Below, one piece after another: positions 38,801 to 52,733 of a DNA stretch of 64,000 bases. Below the pieces are notes generated by a model. That model had not been told where the DNA came from, did no database searches, and saw nothing but the letters and a program-made list of their open reading frames with translations. The stretch's first letter is position 1. Every line of letters starts with the position of its first letter. The translations under genes and the position numbers were made by a program. Source of the stretch: Cymbidium sinense (Eukaryota; Streptophyta; Magnoliopsida; Asparagales; Orchidaceae); the NCBI GenBank assembly GCA_021442155.1, contig CM038218.1, positions 62,680,474 through 62,744,473 on the forward strand, written 5' to 3'.

Positions 38801-41539
38801 GAGTTAAACAAGTGTTGTGTTCTTTTCAAATGAACTATACACTTTGCAAATCCTCTATAAATCCATATTAGTAGAAGAAAAGAGAACTTCATAACATACA
38901 TCTTAGGCTATAATCACATGCAAGCTTATAAATATTTATAAGTAGCATCACTCCATTCATAATCTTTGATTTATTGGTTCTGAAAATAATTTTTGGTTTT
39001 AATAGTGATAATAGCCAATCATATTCTTAATTTTAGCCAAAACATGCAATTTGACATAAAAGAATAAATTTTCTTTAATTGATTTTTAAAATACTTGAAT
39101 GCATGATTTCATATGGCAAACAACATTTAGCATGCTTAGAAATAAATAAATGAATGTAAGCATATGACTTCATTCACTCTAACTACCTCTTAAGGACAAT
39201 CATATAAAATAAGATTATTTAAAATGAGTCAAAATTCTTTAAGGAGATTTTTATTTTTGAATTCGATTTGACTTAGGAAATGTGAAAAAGGTTTGTTGCT
39301 CTTAACCCATTTCCCCCATGTATGAATTGGTTTAGTTTAATTTTATAAAAATTAGATTAATTTTTGTTTTCTTTAGGTTAAGGTTTGAATTAAATCAATT
39401 AATTACTCCTTACCTATACCACTTTAACATAATTATCCAAGTAATTATTAGCCAACATATGATATGCAATCACATGAAAATTAAATCAGCAATGCACCTA
39501 AGAAATGAAGGGGCCTAATGTAATTAGCTCACAATTATTGATTAATTAAGCTAAAGGGTTTAATTAAGTACTTTCATAACCATCCTACACATGTAGTTTG
39601 ATAATAATTTTTTTTGGAGTTCTCTTTGGTTATTGAACACCTAAGAATCTACCCAAGAATTGAATGATTAAGCTCTATAATGATTTGGTTTTGAGTTTAA
39701 TTAATTGAATTAATTAATGAAGTGATTAAGCCATTAATTAATTACAACTTAATTAAGTTTTTATCCAAATGAAATAGACTTAGTAGAAAGATTGGAAAAG
39801 AAGCCCTAATCTCATTCCCTAAGAACATTCACTATTTCATGATAATTAGCAAGCTTAATTAATAAATTTATCACTATTTAACATGTTAATTAATCATTAA
39901 ATTAATTAAGAAAATGATTAGGGATGAAACAAGTAATTTTCCTAATTAATCAAGCAATAAATTTCAAGAAAATCATGAGAGGTAGAGGTCATCCCACTAA
40001 TTAATCTCAGAATATTTGAGATTAATTGCTGGATTAATTAAAGGGTAATTAGCTTAATTAAATTTCTAATAAAACCAAAATTGAGTTAAAAACACTATTC
40101 AAAATTAATTAATTTTAATTTTATATTATTCTTCTCTAAATTATCTTTAAAATGAGTGCTTACTTGTATTTTTTGGATTTTTCTATAATTACTTATGAAT
40201 TTTGAAGTTTCAGCATTATAATTAGATTAATTAAGCCTAATTAAGCCCCTAATCTAGTCGAGCCACATGGCGGCAGACGTGACGCACTGACGTGGCGTGC
40301 TTTCCACGTGGCATGATGGGATAAGTTATTTAAGTTGTCACATCCATCTAAGTCATGGCTGACGTGGTTCTAGGGATGACGATCTAATATCGGGCCATGA
40401 TTAATCTTAGTTTAGGCTTAAATCAAAGGGGATATAGTGTGATGTAATCATATCCATCCGTTCCAATCACACAAAATGGACTGTGTGTGATCTTTCTACT
40501 TTGCGAGCGACGAGAGACAAATGTCGTTCATCTCTCTTCGTTCAATTCGAGCTCACCCAAGCTTGGATTGGGATCAAAATGACACCTTCGGAAGGAGGGG
40601 GGATGCACATCCAATGATCAAGATTTCAAGGGGTGATAATTTCCTTCAAAAAGGACCAAACAAGATTTCTTATTGCTATGGTTTTGAGCAATTACCTCAT
40701 CGGAGGATATCACCAGTGCTTTCAACGGAGATGAAGCCATGTTGAAGGAATTAAGTCTTGATTTGAAGTAGATTGCTCGGTTGATCAAGCTCCCCTTCAA
40801 TAGTGATTGGCATTGATCGAAGTGATGCTTCCTGTGGCTTGGAGGCTTGGAAAATGACTTGGTTGAGCTCGACGAAGACCACTAATGGTGTGTGCAAGGT
40901 TAACTTAATTTTAATGGAGAATTGAGTGAGTTGGATCTTCAATTCACCTCCCTTATTTTATCTTTGAGCAAAATTGAGAAGGAGAAATGGGGGAGCTCAG
41001 GAATTGCTTACAAAGGCTTGCAGAACCTTCAACTCAACCTCCTTAGCTCTATGGAAATGAATCCTTCTGCTTTGAGTGGGAATGTGGAGGAGTATATCTC
41101 CCCCCTCCTTGGATAGATCGGTGATGGGTTGTTTTGCCATTTTTCATCAATGGCAAGGATTGGAGGCACGATTTGACTGTCAAACACACCATGTGAGTCA
41201 TTTTGAGTGGAGGGAAGGAGAGTGCATGCCCATGTACTAGGTGGTGCATTTGGTGATTCAAGTGTTCAATTTCTATTGGAGAGGTCAATTTGTCCTTAGC
41301 TTGAGTCAAGGATGACCAAAGCTTATTGGGTCATGCTCACCACCCTCCTTGGTCTTAGAAGGATGACAAGTAGCCTTGAGAGAGAAATGACCAAATTCCA
41401 AGTGAATTTGGTCATAGGATACCCTTTGACCTAAGGGAAAGGTGGTCATTTGTCCATCATTTTGATTTGGACAGATTTGAAATGATTTGAAAATGGTTTG
41501 GGCCAAATTTCAAGTGATTTGTAGTTCATTTGATTTAAA

Positions 41540-42480
41540 TTGGTTCAATTTGACCCATTTAGGTCAAGTTGGGTCAAACTGGGTTAGGTTGACCAATTGG
41601 TCAAATTGCATCAAACCATGGGTTAGGTCAAGTTCAAATGATCATTTGGAGTCTATAGGTTTCATTGGTTTGGTTCAATTTGGTATAGATTTGATTTTGG
41701 TTCATTTAGGTTCATTTAGATCAAATGGGTCAAGTTGACCAATTTGACCTATTTGAGCCAATTGGGTTAGGTCATGGATTGGTTTAGGCATGGTTGATCA
41801 TTTGGAATGCATTGCAAGCTTTAATTTCAATCAATTTTGGTTTGCTTTGATTTTAAGTTGATTTGACCTTTTATGTCAAGTTGAGTTCATGATCATTGGA
41901 CTAGGTTAGGTCTAGTTGGTCAATTGGACTAGGTTGGGTCTAGTTGGACAATTGAAGCTTTGGTCAAGTTCAACAACCAATTTAGAAAGAATTTGACCCA
42001 TTGGTTGCAATCAATTTGGCTTGGATCAAGATTTGACCCATTTTGACTTTCTAGGTCAATTTGGGTCACCTTGGGTTAAGTGGCCAATAAGGCTTGGTTT
42101 GGCTCAACTGATGGTTTGGTCAAGTTCAATCATTGATTATGGAATTTAGATCAATGGTTTCAATCAATTTGGCTTATTTAGGTTTCATTTAGGTTAAATA
42201 TTGACTTGGTCAAAGGTTATGTTTGACTTGATTTGACCCAATTTGAGTGATTGATCATCCTAGGATGATTGTTGCTTATAATGTGAGGTTTGGATGGGCT
42301 TAGTTCTATCTAATTTGGGTTGGATTAGAACTTGGCTAAAAAAGGTGCTTTAGGCACTTTGGGTCAAGTAAGCCTAAATGGGTCAATTGGCTTGATTAAA
42401 GCTTGATTCAAGTTTGGTTAAACTCACATATGGACTTATGATTGAAATATAAATCCAATTGCAAGTGATTTAGAGTCAAA
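41540..42480. repeat. TTGACC/GGTCAA array in LTR2
   Basis: Same family of degenerate repeats as in LTR5, e.g. GGTTGACCAATTGGTCAA and GGGTCAAGTTGACCAATT near 41585 and 41725. Confidence 0.7.
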
Positions 42481-43151
42481 TGGGTTTTGGTTTATTTGAT
42501 AATATCAAGTCAAAAAGGCTGAACATGGGTTTGACTTGGTTTAGTTTGATTTTGGTTTGATGATTGTAGTTTATGTCTATATTTGGGCATGAGATTGAAG
42601 AAGTGATTATTTGAAGAGAAAATCTAAGGGATTGGATTGATTTAAGAATGTTTTGGTTAAATTCAGTAAATTGACTTAAAGGATATAAGTTAGATTTTAA
42701 TTTGAGTTTTGAATTTAGTTTTGGTTGTTTGAATTTATATTTCATTTTTATTTGTGAACATAAATGAGAATATAAATGGATTATGAGAAAATCTTTTGAG
42801 TTTGGAATGATTTGGATTTGATTTGAGCTAAGTCCATAAGATGAAATCAAAGAGCTTAGGAAAGATTTTGGGGTTTGAATTCAATCATGGGTTTCAATCA
42901 TTCGATTTAGAATTGATTTATGATTTAGATTTTGGAATTGATTTATGATTTGAGAAAATCAATTGAGCTAAAATTGATTTGAGATTTGAGAAAATCAGTT
43001 AAGTTGGCATTGAGTTAAGATTTGATTCAGATTAGTTTATGATTTGAGAAAATCAATTGAGTTAAAACTAATTTAATATTTGATTTGGATTGGTTTGAAG
43101 GAGGGAAGCAAGGATTGGGTTCAAACTATAGGGTAAGCAAGTCCTCTTAAT

Positions 43152-43156
43152 ACCCC
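43152..43156. repeat. Target-site duplication, left copy (LTR3)
   Basis: ACCCC directly before TGTGGTG at 43157; matched by ACCCC at 50332-50336. Confidence 0.95.
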
Positions 43157-46100
43157 TGTGGTGTTTTTTTTTTTTCATCTTATGAGTAAAATGAAAACAA
43201 AAAATGCTAATTGGACACCACGTAGATTCACAGATGTACTTATTAGGGTGATCGGGTATGACATTGAGAAATATGTACTATCTTGAGAGACAGAAGTCAT
43301 CATCCAACAATGGATATAATCACCTAATAAGGACTCAGGACAATGGGTCTTGGATGTACCAGATTCTTACTTTTAGAAAAGTAAAGTAGGGTTTATTTTA
43401 AATCAGGTTCGTTAAGTTCCCTATGGAGGCAAGCCCCCATAGTTAATTATATATTAAGGAATGAGATTCATTAACTCTCGATTATGATAAATGATCATTG
43501 TCTCCTAACATTTTAAAGATAGGACTATCAACAAATTGGTTATTTTTGGATAATCAAGTGGGATTGATCAAAAGGAAAGAGTTATTATCAAAACCAAAAG
43601 GAGTTGAGTAGGGGATGCTCATGATGCTAAAAAACCTAGAGAGCATTCCAAACTATCCTATGGTTGGGCTTTATATTTTTGAAAATTGAGAAGAATTATG
43701 TGTTTGAGTTGAATTTTTATTAGAAATCTAGGGCTTACAATTCCATGATACAAGATCATGGAAATGCCTAAGAGGTGAGGATTTATGCTTGTAGCCAAAC
43801 AATAACCTCAGATCCTAAATCTAGGGGGCTTTCGTGAGGGCCAAAGTATGACCTAAATATAAGGTAAAAAATGGGCATATGATTTACCTCCATAAGAGAG
43901 GATAAACCACCCGACTGTTGGACTTACAATCGCGTGGGGGTGGCCGCCAACTAACTCTTCCTACAATTTTAAATACATGTAGCCAAGTCTTATGCTTTGC
44001 AAGATAGTTATGTCATTGTTTATTTAGAAAATATACTAAGTCCTTAAACACACTCCCTAAGAGACTAGATCATGTAGGGCATGAATAATGACTTAAATCT
44101 AATAAAAATTTTGTTAAATTTTATTTTAATTTTAGGACAATTTATTTGACTTAGGCTATGGGATTCATATGCCTAATGCATGAGAAATTGGTTATGGGCC
44201 AAAATCAGCAAGAATGAGGTGGATCCATTTTCTCTAGCAAAGGTGGAAGCCCTCCATAAGCAAGAGTGAAGCAAGATGCTTTTTATGCATGATGTGAGAC
44301 ATATAACATCCAGCTAAGGGGTTGTCAAATCTTTTATTGCCTTGAATTATGTCCTAGGCTTTAGGTGAGGTTATGAGTTGTTTAATTTTGAGTTGATTAG
44401 TTGGGTAGAAAATTTATTTTTCCTAAGAACCTAATCGCATCTAGGCCATTCATCAATGCAATGAAGAAACTAGGAAAAATATGTCATCTTAATGCACAAG
44501 CTAAACAAACATCAAACAATTTTATAAAGCTAGTAAAAAGAATAAAGATGTGGTCGTACCACAATCAAAAGAAATGGGTAGCCGAGCTCTACCCTTATAC
44601 AACCCAAATCACAAATGAATAATTATAATTTAAAAATAATTCATGTTATGGGGGTCTTCATTCTTCGTTTCTTCATTTCTTCATTTCTTCATTTCTTTCT
44701 TTATTTCTTTCTTCACTTCTTTCTTCTTTTGATTTGACTTGGGATGTAGTTTGCTCCAAGGCTTCATATAGTACATAAGACATGGTCTTATGACCAATGT
44801 TCACCTTAATCCCTCATAACATTCATTCCAAATCTTAATTACAAAAATTACATCAAAATGGGAAATGATAAATCTAACTAAACCTGTAAAATAGAGATTA
44901 GCTAAATATACCTCATAATCCCAAGCAGTTATAGAAATAATTTGGATTTAGCACCCCCACACATGGGTAATGAAGTCCACCTATTCTAGTTTGGATTATG
45001 CTTAGGGGTATAAAAACCTGCGACAAAGCATTTATATTTTATTATTATTACACAATCCCTATAGAAGACATGATTAGGCTAAGATCTCCATCATCATCCT
45101 ACACCATAACATCGAAAATATTACATCACAAAATAAAATCGCATTAAACCATGCACCATCTAGAAAAATATTGACTTAGCTAATGTGTGCCATTTAAGAT
45201 GGCATGTCTTAGCTAGGTTAGAATTTTCTAAATGTGAAGGATTCAACTTAGAGGATGGTTTTATTTTAAGTGATTTAGTTGATTTGTCAATTTTATTTGA
45301 TTTGGTTTGAATGAACCTACATTTAGTTACTAAATTGTAAAGAGATGTTAAGAGAAGAGAACTTCTCTTCCATCCCTACCTTAAGTAATTTCTAAGGTAG
45401 AGTCATTAATAATTTTTTTAGATATTTTATTATGTGTTTTAATTAACTCTAAGTTTAGATTTTCCTTAAATAAACCTATTCAAATAAGAAAGGCATCTTT
45501 GGACTAATTAAGGTGAATTACTATCACATAACACAATAATTTATTTCTTTCCATATACCATGCATATGAATAAATCCTAAGCATATCTATACATGCAAAT
45601 GCAAACTTTAGCACACTTTGATGATGAATGCTAAGAGATGTTGTTTAAAAAAATTTAGATATTCTGTGAATGCATGTTTTTATTAAGTAGAAAAGGGGGA
45701 CTCTTTTATCCATCAATCAAATGCACATTTACATGTATAAAAGATCTAAGTGAATACGATGCCATTATTTTCTACACTATGGGTGTAAAGTACAAGTCCT
45801 ACTTGGGAAACTTAAAGCCTCGCAATCCCGGGATGTCCAGACTGATATACCACTTTTCTTAAATACATGTGCATATATAAAAGCAAATAAATGGAAGAAG
45901 ATTCATGCAAAATATTTTTGTGTTTAATTTGGTTATGCAATTTACATATGTAAATGTGAAGATCCTTCTTAAGTCATAATATAGAAGTGGATAGGAAAGG
46001 ATTTAAGTAAGTGTTATGTTCTTTTCAAATGAACTATACACTTTGAAAATCTTATCCAAATACATGTTAAGAGAAGAGAAGAAAGTCACATAAAGCACAA

Positions 46101-49100
46101 CTTATATGCTATTTTCACATGCAAGCTTATAAGTATCTATAAGTAGCATACTTTCATTTATGATCTTTGATTTATAGATTTTGAAACTAATTTTTGATTT
46201 GGTAGTGATAATAGCCATTCATATTCTTAACTTTATCCAAAGCATGCAATTTGACATAAAGAAAATATTTTTATTTAATTGATTTTTCAAAAGACATGAA
46301 TGCATGATTTCATATGGCAAATAATATTTAGCATGCTTGGAAAGAAATAAAGTGATGCAAGCATGTAACTTCATTCACCCTAATTAATTCCTAAAGACAA
46401 TCCTATGAAATAAGATCATTTAAAGTGAACCAAAATTCTTTTAAAGAGATTTTTATTTGTTTGAATTTGATTTGACTTAGGAAATGTGAAAATACTTTGC
46501 TAGTCCTAACCCATTTCCCACATGTGTGAATCAATTTAGTTTAATTTTTAGAATAATTAAGTTGATTTTATGTTTTATTTAGGTTAAGGTGTGAATTAAA
46601 TCCATTAATTACCCTTTACTTATACCACTTTAACATAATTAAATAAATAATTATGAGCCAACATATGATATACAACCACATAAAAATTAAATCAGCAATG
46701 CACCTAAGAAAGAAAGGGGCCTATTGTAGTTGGCTTACAATTATTGATTAATTATGCTAAAGGGTTTAATTAAGTACTTTCATAACCTTCCTACACATGT
46801 AGTTTGATTATGATTTTCTTTGAAGCCTCTTAGGTTATTGAACACCTAAGAATCTACCCAAGAATTAAGATGATTAAGTTCTGGAATGATTTGATTTTGA
46901 ATTTTGGATTAATTGAATTTATTAATGAAGTTATTAAGCCATTAATTACAACTTGACTAAATGTTTTCCAAATGGAATGAACTTAGGGAGAAGAGATTGG
47001 AAAAGGAATCCTAATCTCATTCCCAAAGTCTATTCACTATTTCAAAGTGATTAGTAAACTTAATTAATGGATCCATCACTATTTAATGGGTTAATTAATC
47101 ACTTAATTAATTAAGAGAGTGATTACGAGTGAATCAAGCAATTCCCCTTAATCCAATAATAAATTCCAAGAAAATCATGAGAGGCACAGGACATCCCACT
47201 AATCAACCCTAACAAGTTTGGAATTAATTACTGAAATAATTAAGGAGGAATTAACATAATTACATTCCCAATAAAATTTAAATTGAATGAAATCTACTAT
47301 TCAAAATCAATTAAACTTAATTTTATATTATTCCCCTTTGAATTATCTTTAAAATGAACTTAACTTTATATTTTTAGATTTTTCTACATTTAGTTATGAA
47401 TTTCTAAAGTTTTTATGATTAAAGGATAATTAAAATATCCTAATTAATTAACTAATCCCATCGACACCATGTTATTTTCCATGTACGATGGGATTGATTA
47501 TTTTGTCACATCGCGTGTCATGGTAGTTGCACTTTCCCCCATCAGGATCTAATGGTCGATTAATAGTTTTAAAAGTTTTAAATAAAAGGATCTAATCATT
47601 TTAATCAGGGTTGTCCATCCAAAACACACGGGATGGATGACCCATGATTCATCCCTGCCTAAGCTGTGGGAAACGGAGGTCGTCCATCCTCCATGGCTTG
47701 ATCTGAGCTCACCTAAGCTTGGATTAGGCAAATATTCATCCCACACCATCAAGAGGCATGGGAAGAACATCCAATAGCTAAGATCTAATGGGATTACAAA
47801 TCCCTTCACAAAGGACCAAGCATTTTTCAATGGAGGATCAGTTTTGAGTCATACCTTACCAGAGGCTATCACCAGTGCTTCCAACGAAGGAGGTAGCTTC
47901 ATCTAGTGGAGATGAAGCTCTATTGAAAGTTCCAAGCCTTGATTTAAAGTGACTTGCTCATTAAGCTCCCTTCAATGGCTTTGATGAATTCCCCTTCTGT
48001 AGCTTGGATGAGAAACACAGCTCGACTTACTTCCTTGATGGTGCTTGCAAAGTGAATTATGATTTGATGGAGAATTGAGTGACTTGGAAAATTCCCTCAC
48101 CTCCCCTATTTTGGCTTTGAAGAAAATCGAGAAGGAAGAAATGGAACGAGCTTGGAAATGCTTGCCAAGGCTTGGAGATGCTTGATTTGAGTTCTAAGGC
48201 TCAATTGAATTCAGAGTGTGTGCATTGAGTTGGAATGAGGGGGAGTATACTCCCCCTACTTGGATCAGACGGTCGAGAGCCATCTTATCATTTTCCTTCA
48301 ATTGCTTGGATTGAATGGGTTGTTTATGCAGTTAGGGATTCCATGTGCTTTGATTTTGGCAGAGGAGTAGAAGAGGGGAAGTGCACATGTGCTAGGTGAG
48401 TGTAGGAGGTGATCCAAGGGGAGAATTTTTATTGGAGGGGTTGGCTTGGCCTTGGGTTGGGTCATGGCTGACCCAAACCTATTGGGTCATGTTCACCACC
48501 CTCTTTAGTGTCCATGAGGGCCACTAGGAAGATGTCAAGTGGCCATGAGAAGGAATTGGTCATATTCCAAGTGAATTTGGCAATAGGTTACCCTTTGACC
48601 CAAGGGAAAAATGGTCATTTGGCCTTGATTTTTATTTGGGTAGATTTTAGATGTTTCAAAAATAGGTTGGGCTGAATTTAAAAGAATATGGAGTTGATTT
48701 TATATGATTTGGCTCAAGTTGACCATAAGGGTCAACTTGGATCAAGTTGACCAATTGGTCAAATTGGGTCAAACTAAGGGTTGGGTTAAGTTCAAATGAT
48801 CATTTGGAGCTTATGGGTATCATTGGTTTGGTTCAATTTGGTTTATATTTGATTTTGGTTCATTTGAGTTCACTTAGGTCAAATGTCAAGTTGACCAATT
48901 TGACCCATTTGACCCAATTGGGTTAGGTCATGGGTTGGTTAAGGTTTGGTTAATCATTTAAAATATATTGTAAGCTTTGATTTCAATCAATTTTAGTTTG
49001 GCTTAATTTCAATTTGATTTGACCTTTTAAGTCAAGTTGGGTTTATCATCAATTTGGCTAGGCTGGGTCTAGTTGGCCAATTGATGCTTTGGTCAAGTTT

Positions 49101-50331
49101 AGCAAGTGATTTAGAATGAATTGGCCCATTGGTTGTAATCAATTTAGCTTAGATCAAGATTTGACCCATTTTGACTTTTAAGTCAACTTGGGTCAACTTG
49201 GGTCAAGTGGCCAATTGGGCTTGGTTTGGCTCAAATTATGACTTGGTCAAGTCCAATCATTGATTATAAATTGGTTTAGATCAATAGTTTCAATTAATTT
49301 GCCTATGGATGATTTTAACAAGTTTAGGTTTTATTTGGGTTAAATGTTGACTTGGTCAAAGGCTATGTTTGACTTGGTTTGACCCAATTTGAGTGATTGA
49401 TCATCCTATGATGATTGTTGCTCATAATGTGAGGCTTAGATGGGCTTAGTTCAATCTAATTTGGGTTGTATTATAATTTGGCTCAAAAAGGTCTTTTAGG
49501 TCACTTTGGGTCAAGTGAGCCTAAGTGGGTCAATTAGCTTGATCAAGGCTTGATTCAAGTTTGGTTGAACTCACATATGGACTTATGATTGAAATATGAA
49601 TCCAATTGCAAGTGATTTTGGAGTCAAATGGGTTTTGATTCATTTGACAATTTCAAGTCAAAGGATGAACATGGGTTTGACTTGGGTTAGTTTGATTTTT
49701 GTTTGATGATTGAAGTTTATGTTTATGTTTGGTTTGTGATTTAAGGATTGATTGTTTGGAGAAAAGTTATAGAAAATCTTTTGAATTTGGAGTGATTTGG
49801 ATTTGATTTGAGGGAGTTTAAGGATTTGACTTGAAAGAGTTTAGGTTGGATTTTGGTTGGATTTGGATTTGAGTTTTGAATTTATTTTGGTTATTTGAAT
49901 TTATATTTCATTTATATTTATGGATATAAATGAGAATATAAATGGGTTATGAGAATTTTTTTTGAGTTTGAAGTGATTTGGATTTTATTTGAGCAAAGTC
50001 CATAAGATGAAACCAAAATGGCTTAGGAAAAAGTTTGGATTGGATTTAAGATTTATTTTGGAATTGATTTGAATTTGAAGTTGATTTGAATTTGAAGTTT
50101 GACTTGAAAGAATGAAGTAAAGATTTGGTTTAAGCTATAGGGTAGGCAAGTTTTTCTAATACCCCTAAGGCATAACCTATTCCTATGGCTAACTCTTCTA
50201 AGTCTCTAGGGCTAGGTTAAGTGTTCACTTAATCACTAGAAGTGTCTTAAGACTAAGAACTCTTAATGTCTAAAGGAGTCCTATATCTAAGATGAAGAAG
50301 TTGAAAGCTCACACCAAAAGTGAGGTCAACA
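43157..50331 (-). mobile_element. LTR3: complete solo LTR (7175 bp)
   Basis: A complete LTR, TGTGGTG..GGTCAACA in plus coordinates, i.e. TGTTGACC..CACCACA in element sense. It is flanked by perfect ACCCC duplications, and removing it restores the contiguous end of LTR2 (TACCCC/TAAGGCATAAC). It contains no gag, pol or tail, so it is a solo LTR. It fixes the true ends of the family LTR. It holds the usual order: end block, AT-rich half, GC-richer core (47450-47720), TTGACC array (48700-49560) and start block. A poly-T run (43161-43175) lies next to the LTR end. No genes. Confidence 0.95.
48700..49560. repeat. TTGACC/GGTCAA array in LTR3
   Basis: Degenerate TTGAC/GTCAA repeats, e.g. GGATCAAGTTGACCAATT near 48740 and GTCAACTTGGGTCAACTTGG near 49183. 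Confidence 0.7.
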
Positions 50332-50336
50332 ACCCC
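50332..50336. repeat. Target-site duplication, right copy (LTR3)
   Basis: ACCCC immediately after the LTR3 end (CAACA, 50331), identical to 43152-43156. Confidence 0.95.
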
Positions 50337-50503
50337 TAAGGCATAACATATTCCTATAGCTAACTCCTCTAAGTCTCTAGGGTTAGGTTAAGTGTTCACA
50401 TAATCAGTAGAAGTATCTTAAGGCTAAGAAACTCTTAGTGTCTAGAGGAGTCCTATGTCTAAGATGGAGAAGTTAAAAGCTCACTCCATAAGTGAGGTCA
50501 ACA
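50332..50503 (-). mobile_element. LTR2: 5'-terminal remnant (element sense)
   Basis: 172 bp ending GAGGTCAACA at 50503, homologous to the adjacent end of LTR3 (50160-50331). Without the nested-insertion reading it would look like a tandem duplication. It joins the E2 tail directly. Confidence 0.9.
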
Positions 50504-50515
50504 AAGGGTGGGTGT

Positions 50516-50533
50516 GGTGTGTGACGGCACACC
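50516..50533 (-). other. Hairpin immediately upstream of E2 3' LTR
   Basis: GGTGTG (50516-50521) / CACACC (50528-50533) with a 6-nt loop, 12 bp from the LTR edge at 50503. It parallels the E1 hairpin, with different arms. The strand opposite to element sense is G-rich (AAGGGTGGGTGTGG, 50504-50517). Confidence 0.55.
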
Positions 50534-51846
50534 GCGTGTAGTGTTGATCGAGATGATCAAAAATGTTCGAATGATTGCAAGCACTAACAGAAATGATCTA
50601 CTCCTAAACTCGAGGTGTAGAAGGAATCACAATGCGACTCTACTTATGTCAAGTACATAAGAGAGCAAAGGAGGAATCCACTAAGGATGGAGTATGTAAG
50701 CCTTCCACTAGGGGAAAAGGCTCAAGTTATCCATTGGGGATAAGAGGTTGTGAAATCCATTGGGGGATTAGAATTTGGAATCCACTAAGGATAAAAGATG
50801 TGAACCTTCCACTAGGGGAACAGGTTCGGGTTAAATTAAATTGACTCCACTAGGGAGATTGGAATGATTTGCATCTCATTGAGGAGAAGCTAATTGATTT
50901 GATTTGACTCCACTAGGGAGGAGGGTTGGTTTGCATCTCATTAGGGAGAAGCTGATTGATTTAATTATTTAATTTGACTCCTCTGGGGGGAGGTTGATTG
51001 GTTTTATTTCAAATTTTGAGATGGACCCAGTCGGTTTTCGATGAATCGCACTGAGTAGGGGCCATGTTGGCCTTGGCATAATTCAGATTTACCAATCTAA
51101 AGGGGTAGTCTACCAACAACATTGTATGACTATCTAACCAAAGGGGTAGCCTTTTGGTGTGTAGCAGATGTACTAGAAAGAAAGCGTAGTATACTTACAT
51201 CCTCCAAATTGGGGATCAGTCATTGGGATGATTAGTTGGTGAGGTAACGGATCGAACCCAACATTAGGCTGACTACTGAGTGAATGCCTCTGGGGGACTT
51301 AAATTAGCTCAAAGATAGTCAAAATTGATTTCATTTTTTTAATTATATTTGATAGATCCTATTGGTTTGTTATGAACTGCACTGAGTAGGGGCCATGTAG
51401 GCCTTGGCCTACCTCATATTTATGAATCTAAAGGGAATAGTTTCCCGACTAAAGGGGAGAACTATCCAACCAAAGGTGCCTTTGATTTTGACAATTGAGG
51501 AGAAAGAAAACATGAGACTACTTCTTCCAAAGAAAAGCATTAGCAAGGTAACATGTCAACCTGACCTAGGGCTGGGGCTGCTCGTCAGTTTACGACAGTC
51601 ATGCTAGAAAGAATGAGTAGTAGACTTACATCTTTTAGAGCAAAATGATCATCGAGGCAACCTCTTTGTAGGAAAATAGATTGAACCCGACCTGGGGACT
51701 ACCAAACCAAGGGACTTATCTCAACTCAAGTGTACAGTGGGCAATTCTTATAGAGTTTTTGCCGCCCTAAAGATAGGACGCGTGCTTGGGAAAGGGGTCG
51801 TTGAGGGCTTGAATTCCTAATCCACAAGCGAATAAATTTATTTATT

Positions 51847-51865
51847 TTTGTTTGTTTGTTTGTTT
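51847..51865. repeat. (TTTG)n run in E2 tail
   Basis: Short TTTG run at the place homologous to the long (TA)n tracts of the E1 and E0 tails, next to TTTATCATGGATCC. Confidence 0.9.
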
Positions 51866-52733
51866 ATCATGGATCCTATTGGTTTGCCAGGGATCATACT
51901 GAGGAGGAGCTTATACCAGCCTAGACCTATCTCAAATTTATTGGTCCAAAGGAGAATATGTGTATCTGCTGAACAAATTCTCCAACCACTAGGATGGCTA
52001 CAAGGAAAGGGGGACTGTCCAATCCAAGAGTAACCCGAGTAGTGTCTAAATTAGGTCACAAAGGACTTGATCCAAGTAGAGTAACCACCTTGAAGAAGAT
52101 AATGTCTATAGGCATTCGGTGGCCAACTCTAGGAGAAAGCGCAGGGACTCACATCTGCCAAGAGTGGTGAATCCATCGGGTGAGTCGCTATCAGCATAGT
52201 GAACATCAACCAACCTATGGTGCCTATCGATTTGCAATAATCAACCTAAGAAGAAATCATCATGGACTCACATCTTCCTATAGCATAATTGATTGCTATG
52301 ATAGTTTGTCTTCGGCTCGATAGGTGATATCTGACCTAGGGTGCTATTGAGTGAATGGCATTGGGAGACTTATATCAACTCAAGAGTAGTCAAGAAGAAA
52401 GGAGCTTGGGGGACTTATCCTAAACCTAAAAAATACTCAACCTAGTCAGTGCGTGATGGTTAGTTCAAGAAGAAAGCGTGTAGGCTTACATCCTCTTAAA
52501 CAAAGTCAACATGAGGTAGCTTACTAGCTGTGTAGTGAGGATTACCAAACTAACAAGGTGCTCATCGGTTTGCAATCGTCAAGTTAGGAAGAAAGTGCGG
52601 GGACTCACATCTTCCAAATAAGTGACCACTGGGGTGACACATTGTCAAGGTATCATATCGACTGACCTAATGAGTGAGTGGCCGCAGGGGGCTTATGGTC
52701 AAATGTGTTTGTGTTTGTGCTAAAGGAGGATAA

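Larger units (their letters stand above)
35852..43156 (-). mobile_element. LTR2: 3' LTR of E2, main part
   Basis: In plus coordinates it begins TATGGTGTTTAT (a variant of TGTGGTG) and runs to TAATACCCC at 43156, where solo LTR3 interrupts. The missing 172 bp continue at 50332-50503 and join directly to the E2 tail. The reconstructed length is about 7.47 kb. It carries the conserved end block (35880-37900), AT-rich half (38200-40250), CpG-richer core with CACGTG and TATTTAAG (40255-40620) and the TTGACC array (41540-42480). No host genes are seen. Confidence 0.87.

Noticed and set aside
50160..50503. Apparent 172-bp tandem duplication
   Set aside because: Better explained as the end of solo LTR3 next to the displaced end of LTR2; the ACCCC duplication proves an insertion.
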